Assembly (NCBI RefSeq): GCF_003851045.1
Contig: NZ_BFBX01000100.1
Coordinates: 1 to 52,010 of the forward strand
Reading direction: 5' to 3'
DNA length: 52,010 bases
Source of the DNA: Paenibacillus sp. 598K
Lineage (GTDB): Bacteria; Bacillota; Bacilli; Paenibacillales; Paenibacillaceae
Shown: positions 49,913 to 52,010 of the stretch, in pieces
Numbering within the stretch: the first letter of the stretch is position 1
How the letters are laid out: the number at the start of each line of letters is the position of its first letter
Translations under genes and position numbers: made by a program
Notes under the pieces: model-generated
What the model was told of the DNA's origin: nothing
The model's input: the letters and a program-made list of their open reading frames with translations, nothing else
The model's database searches: none

Positions 49913-51342
49913 GTTAACAGTATCGCGGCGAGCCGCGCGATCCCCGCTTCGATCTCGTCCTCCTCGACCTGGGCGAAGCCAAGCACCCAACCCTTGCGTC
50001 CGCTGGTCAAGCCGTAATTGCTGAGTGGATAGACCCGAATCCCCTGGCGGAGCGCCTCAAGCGTTCCGCCTTTTTCGTCGTAGCCGGATTCGGCCTCCAA
50101 CAGCATATGAAGACCCGTCTCCACACCGCTCAGCCGGAAGCGCTCGCTCAACCCGCTCGCGACGATCGCCCGCGTCATCGCTTCGTGTCGACGTCGATAC
50201 ACATTGCGGACGCGCCGCATATGACGCATGAAGTGGCCATGCTCGATGAAGTGAGACAAGGTCAGCTGCTCCATAATCGGCAGATGACGATAGGTAAACT
50301 CCTGCACGCGCGCTAGCCGGCGGATCGCCTCCGGGGGCCCGACGATCGCCGAGATGCGGATGCCGGGGGCGATCATTTTGGAGAAGCTGATCATATACAG
50401 AGTATGCTCCGGGCGCTGGCTGAACAGCGTCGGCAGTGGCTCGCCCCGATAGCGGAACTCGCTGTCATAATCGTCCTCGATGATCCAGAAGCTCCGTTCC
50501 ACAGCCAGCCGCAGCAGGCGCTGACGACGCGGCTCCGACAGGATGGCGCCGACGGCGCACTGGTGAGAAGGCGTGACGTAGACCAGCTTCGATGCAGGAG
50601 GCAGCTCGTCCACGCATAGTCCGCTGTCATCGACCGGGACTGCCGCTACCTCCATGCGCCGGTACCTCAGCGCCATCCAGGCAGCCGGGAAGCCCGGGTC
50701 CTCCACTGCTACCGTATCCCCTTCTCGCAACAACGCCTGCGCGATCAAGTCAATGCTGTGCTGCGCCCCCGAGGTGAGCAGAATCTGATCGACGCTGACG
50801 TGCACCCCGCGCTCCAGAGACAGGTATCGCTGGATCTGCTCGCGCAGAGGCAGCAGCCCGCGCGGATCGCCATACGCCCAGTGATTCAGGTCGCTTGTCG
50901 TCGAGATCTGTAGGAAGGACTGGCGCCATCGCGTGCGGAACTGCTCGTCCAGATAGGGCTCATGAGGGGTGAAGTCAATCTTCGGCGTCGTCTCCGCTAT
51001 CCCTCCGAACCACTCCTGCAACTGTCCGACAGATTCGTCCAATAAAGGCATGTCCGGCAAAGCCGGCCCATGGACGACAGGCTCCTCCGAAGGCCGGCAG
51101 GCTTCGATCCACTCGCTCACCCTCGTCCCGCCGCGTCGCGAGGTGACGGTATACCCCCGACTATGCAACTCCTCATACACGATCTGGACCGTGGAGCGGG
51201 AGACGCCGATCAAGGCGGCCAGCTCCCGGGATGGCAGCAGCACCTCGCCAGGCGGCCATTTGCCAGAGGTAATATTAAGGATCGCCTGATCGAGCAACTG
51301 CTGCCAGATGGGTCGCGGGTCCCGGCGATTTACAGTTAACAT
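49906..51342 (-). CDS. MocR/GabR-type regulator (GntR DNA-binding plus aminotransferase-like domain)
   Basis: About 478 residues from ATG 51342, 5 bases after a GGAGGTG site; the frame is open to 51396 without a ribosome site. The N-terminal winged helix is of GntR type (LPSRELAALIGVSRSTVQIVYEEL split over residues about 40-65). The rest is a fold-type I PLP domain: LTSGAQHSIDLIAQALL, VEDPGFPAAW, YVTPSHQCAVGAILSEPRR, EDDYDSEFRY and the PLP lysine in SFSKMIAPGIR. MocR proteins sense PLP, GABA or amino-acid adducts and often regulate B6 or amino-acid genes nearby. It is convergent with serA. Confidence 0.92.
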   Translation of the reverse strand: MLTVNRRDPRPIWQQLLDQAILNITSGKWPPGEVLLPSRELAALIGVSRSTVQIVYEELHSRGYTVTSRRGGTRVSEWIEACRPSEEPVVHGPALPDMPLLDESVGQLQEWFGGIAETTPKIDFTPHEPYLDEQFRTRWRQSFLQISTTSDLNHWAYGDPRGLLPLREQIQRYLSLERGVHVSVDQILLTSGAQHSIDLIAQALLREGDTVAVEDPGFPAAWMALRYRRMEVAAVPVDDSGLCVDELPPASKLVYVTPSHQCAVGAILSEPRRQRLLRLAVERSFWIIEDDYDSEFRYRGEPLPTLFSQRPEHTLYMISFSKMIAPGIRISAIVGPPEAIRRLARVQEFTYRHLPIMEQLTLSHFIEHGHFMRHMRRVRNVYRRRHEAMTRAIVASGLSERFRLSGVETGLHMLLEAESGYDEKGGTLEALRQGIRVYPLSNYGLTSGRKGWVLGFAQVEEDEIEAGIARLAAILLTP

Positions 51343-51610
51343 GCTTACACCTCCGCCATTTGAACAAGAGCTTGATATTGATTGCCATCCTATCATGGAA
51401 GGTCAGGACTTGCAATAGACGCAACAGGCATAACGGATGCTGCTTCTTCTACGGCTGTTACCGCGACTCACCATCCAGATTGAACAAAATTAATAATATG
51501 TACATACACTCAATATTTCCCATTTGTGTAAGATGTAATATTGTTTAGCTTTGGCATGCTGTATCAGGCGGCAGTGCAAGCAGGGTGCCAAGGAAAGGAG
51601 GGAGCAATCC

Positions 51611-52010
51611 ATGTCCCAGTCCAACTTTCCCAATATTACGCCAGTAATATCAATTAGTAGGGATGAAGCGATCAACCTGCTATTATCGTCCATTGCGCTG
51701 GAAGAGCTGGGAGCCAGCCATATTATGAATGCAGAAGGCGAGAAGCTGCAGTATGTATTAGGTACATTAGCGGGGGTTACAGCAGGGACTACGATTGAGA
51801 GTCTGTTGGCTGTCAACGACAGTGTGCGAAGTATGATACGTGAACTTAACCAGAGGGAATGGATGTCGCAACAAAAACTGGAGAGCATTCTCTCTACTCC
51901 GATCACTGTTGGTCCGACTGGCGGAACGGGGCCTACAGGAGCGACTGGAGCAACGGGAACAGCCGGAGCCACGGGCGAAGTAGGGGCAACAGGAGCTACT
52001 GGAGCTACTG
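51611..52010 (+). CDS. Collagen-like spore-surface protein (partial, runs off the window)
   Basis: Begins at ATG 51611 with a strong AAAGGAGGGAG site and is open to the last base (133 codons seen). The N-terminal 95 residues are helical (DEAINLLLSSIALEELGASH; LQYVLGTLAGVTAGTTIESL), then Gly-X-Thr triplets begin (VGPTGGTGPTGATGATGTAG onward), the collagen-like pattern of BclA-type exosporium filaments. A CATACACTC element at 51503-51511 with AC about 17 bp upstream is a weak fit to a sigma-K promoter, which would match mother-cell expression late in sporulation; that is tentative. The C-terminal domain lies outside. Confidence 0.88.
   Translation, partial: MSQSNFPNITPVISISRDEAINLLLSSIALEELGASHIMNAEGEKLQYVLGTLAGVTAGTTIESLLAVNDSVRSMIRELNQREWMSQQKLESILSTPITVGPTGGTGPTGATGATGTAGATGEVGATGATGAT

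Overview
The window looks like chromosome of a Paenibacillus-type Firmicute. The evidence is a 16-gene tRNA array in nearly the same order as the Bacillus trnD cluster, YesM/YesN-style two-component pairs beside carbohydrate ABC importers, LplABC-type transport genes, an S-layer-anchored (SLH) polysaccharidase, cre and Fur boxes of the Bacillus type, and a collagen-like spore-surface protein running off the right end. There is no plasmid or phage module. The genus assignment is inference from gene content.

Layout. 1-1682: the 3' tip of a 23S rRNA gene, then 16 tRNA genes (Asn, Ser, Glu, Val, fMet, Asp, Phe, Thr, Tyr, Trp, His, Gln, Gly, Cys, Arg, Leu). 1684-4778: a 3.1-kb islet with a flavin monooxygenase, a RidA-like protein and a divergent MarR regulator, bounded by a perfect 37-bp direct repeat of the 3' end of tRNA-Leu. 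The displaced CCA and the original terminator of the array lie beyond the right repeat. 5005-14919: a histidine kinase/response regulator pair and a sugar importer, followed by an FAD oxidoreductase, a Gfo/Idh/MocA dehydrogenase, NanE and a ROK kinase, which look like an amino-sugar (ManNAc-type) pathway. 15097-20939: an iron-siderophore locus. 21064-22304: two decayed exoprotein fragments. 22638-28366: an LplB/LplC/LplA-type importer with a membrane-bound AraC regulator. 28614-33326: a 1570-residue GH43/CBM/SLH enzyme on the minus strand. 33579-40909: a second two-component pair (kinase broken at a T9 tract), an amino-acid ABC importer and an embedded CapA-like protein. 41061-43131: a second iron-siderophore regulator locus with only a remnant permease behind it. 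43268-47467: a GH78 rhamnosidase and an esterase. 47629-51342: a PNPOx-fold protein, SerA and a divergent MocR-type regulator. 51611-end: a partial collagen-like protein.

The most striking feature occurs twice, at 15170-17140 and 41061-43031. Each is one uninterrupted 656-codon frame encoding an AraC-type regulator joined to a complete siderophore-binding lipoprotein, with the signal peptide and lipobox in the middle of the chain. In both copies the joint contains a perfect 15-bp Fur box embedded in a consensus promoter (TTGATA-17-TACAAT), followed by a ribosome site and an ATG at codon 325. The operator is therefore read as the peptide IDN(D/N)YH at residues 298-303 of both proteins. The simplest reading is a nested gene: iron starvation opens an internal promoter that makes the free lipoprotein, and in the first locus also the downstream permeases, while the outer frame could make a membrane-tethered sensor-regulator fusion. 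Neither copy is accompanied by a FecE-type ATPase; the first has an exporter-type ABC protein instead.
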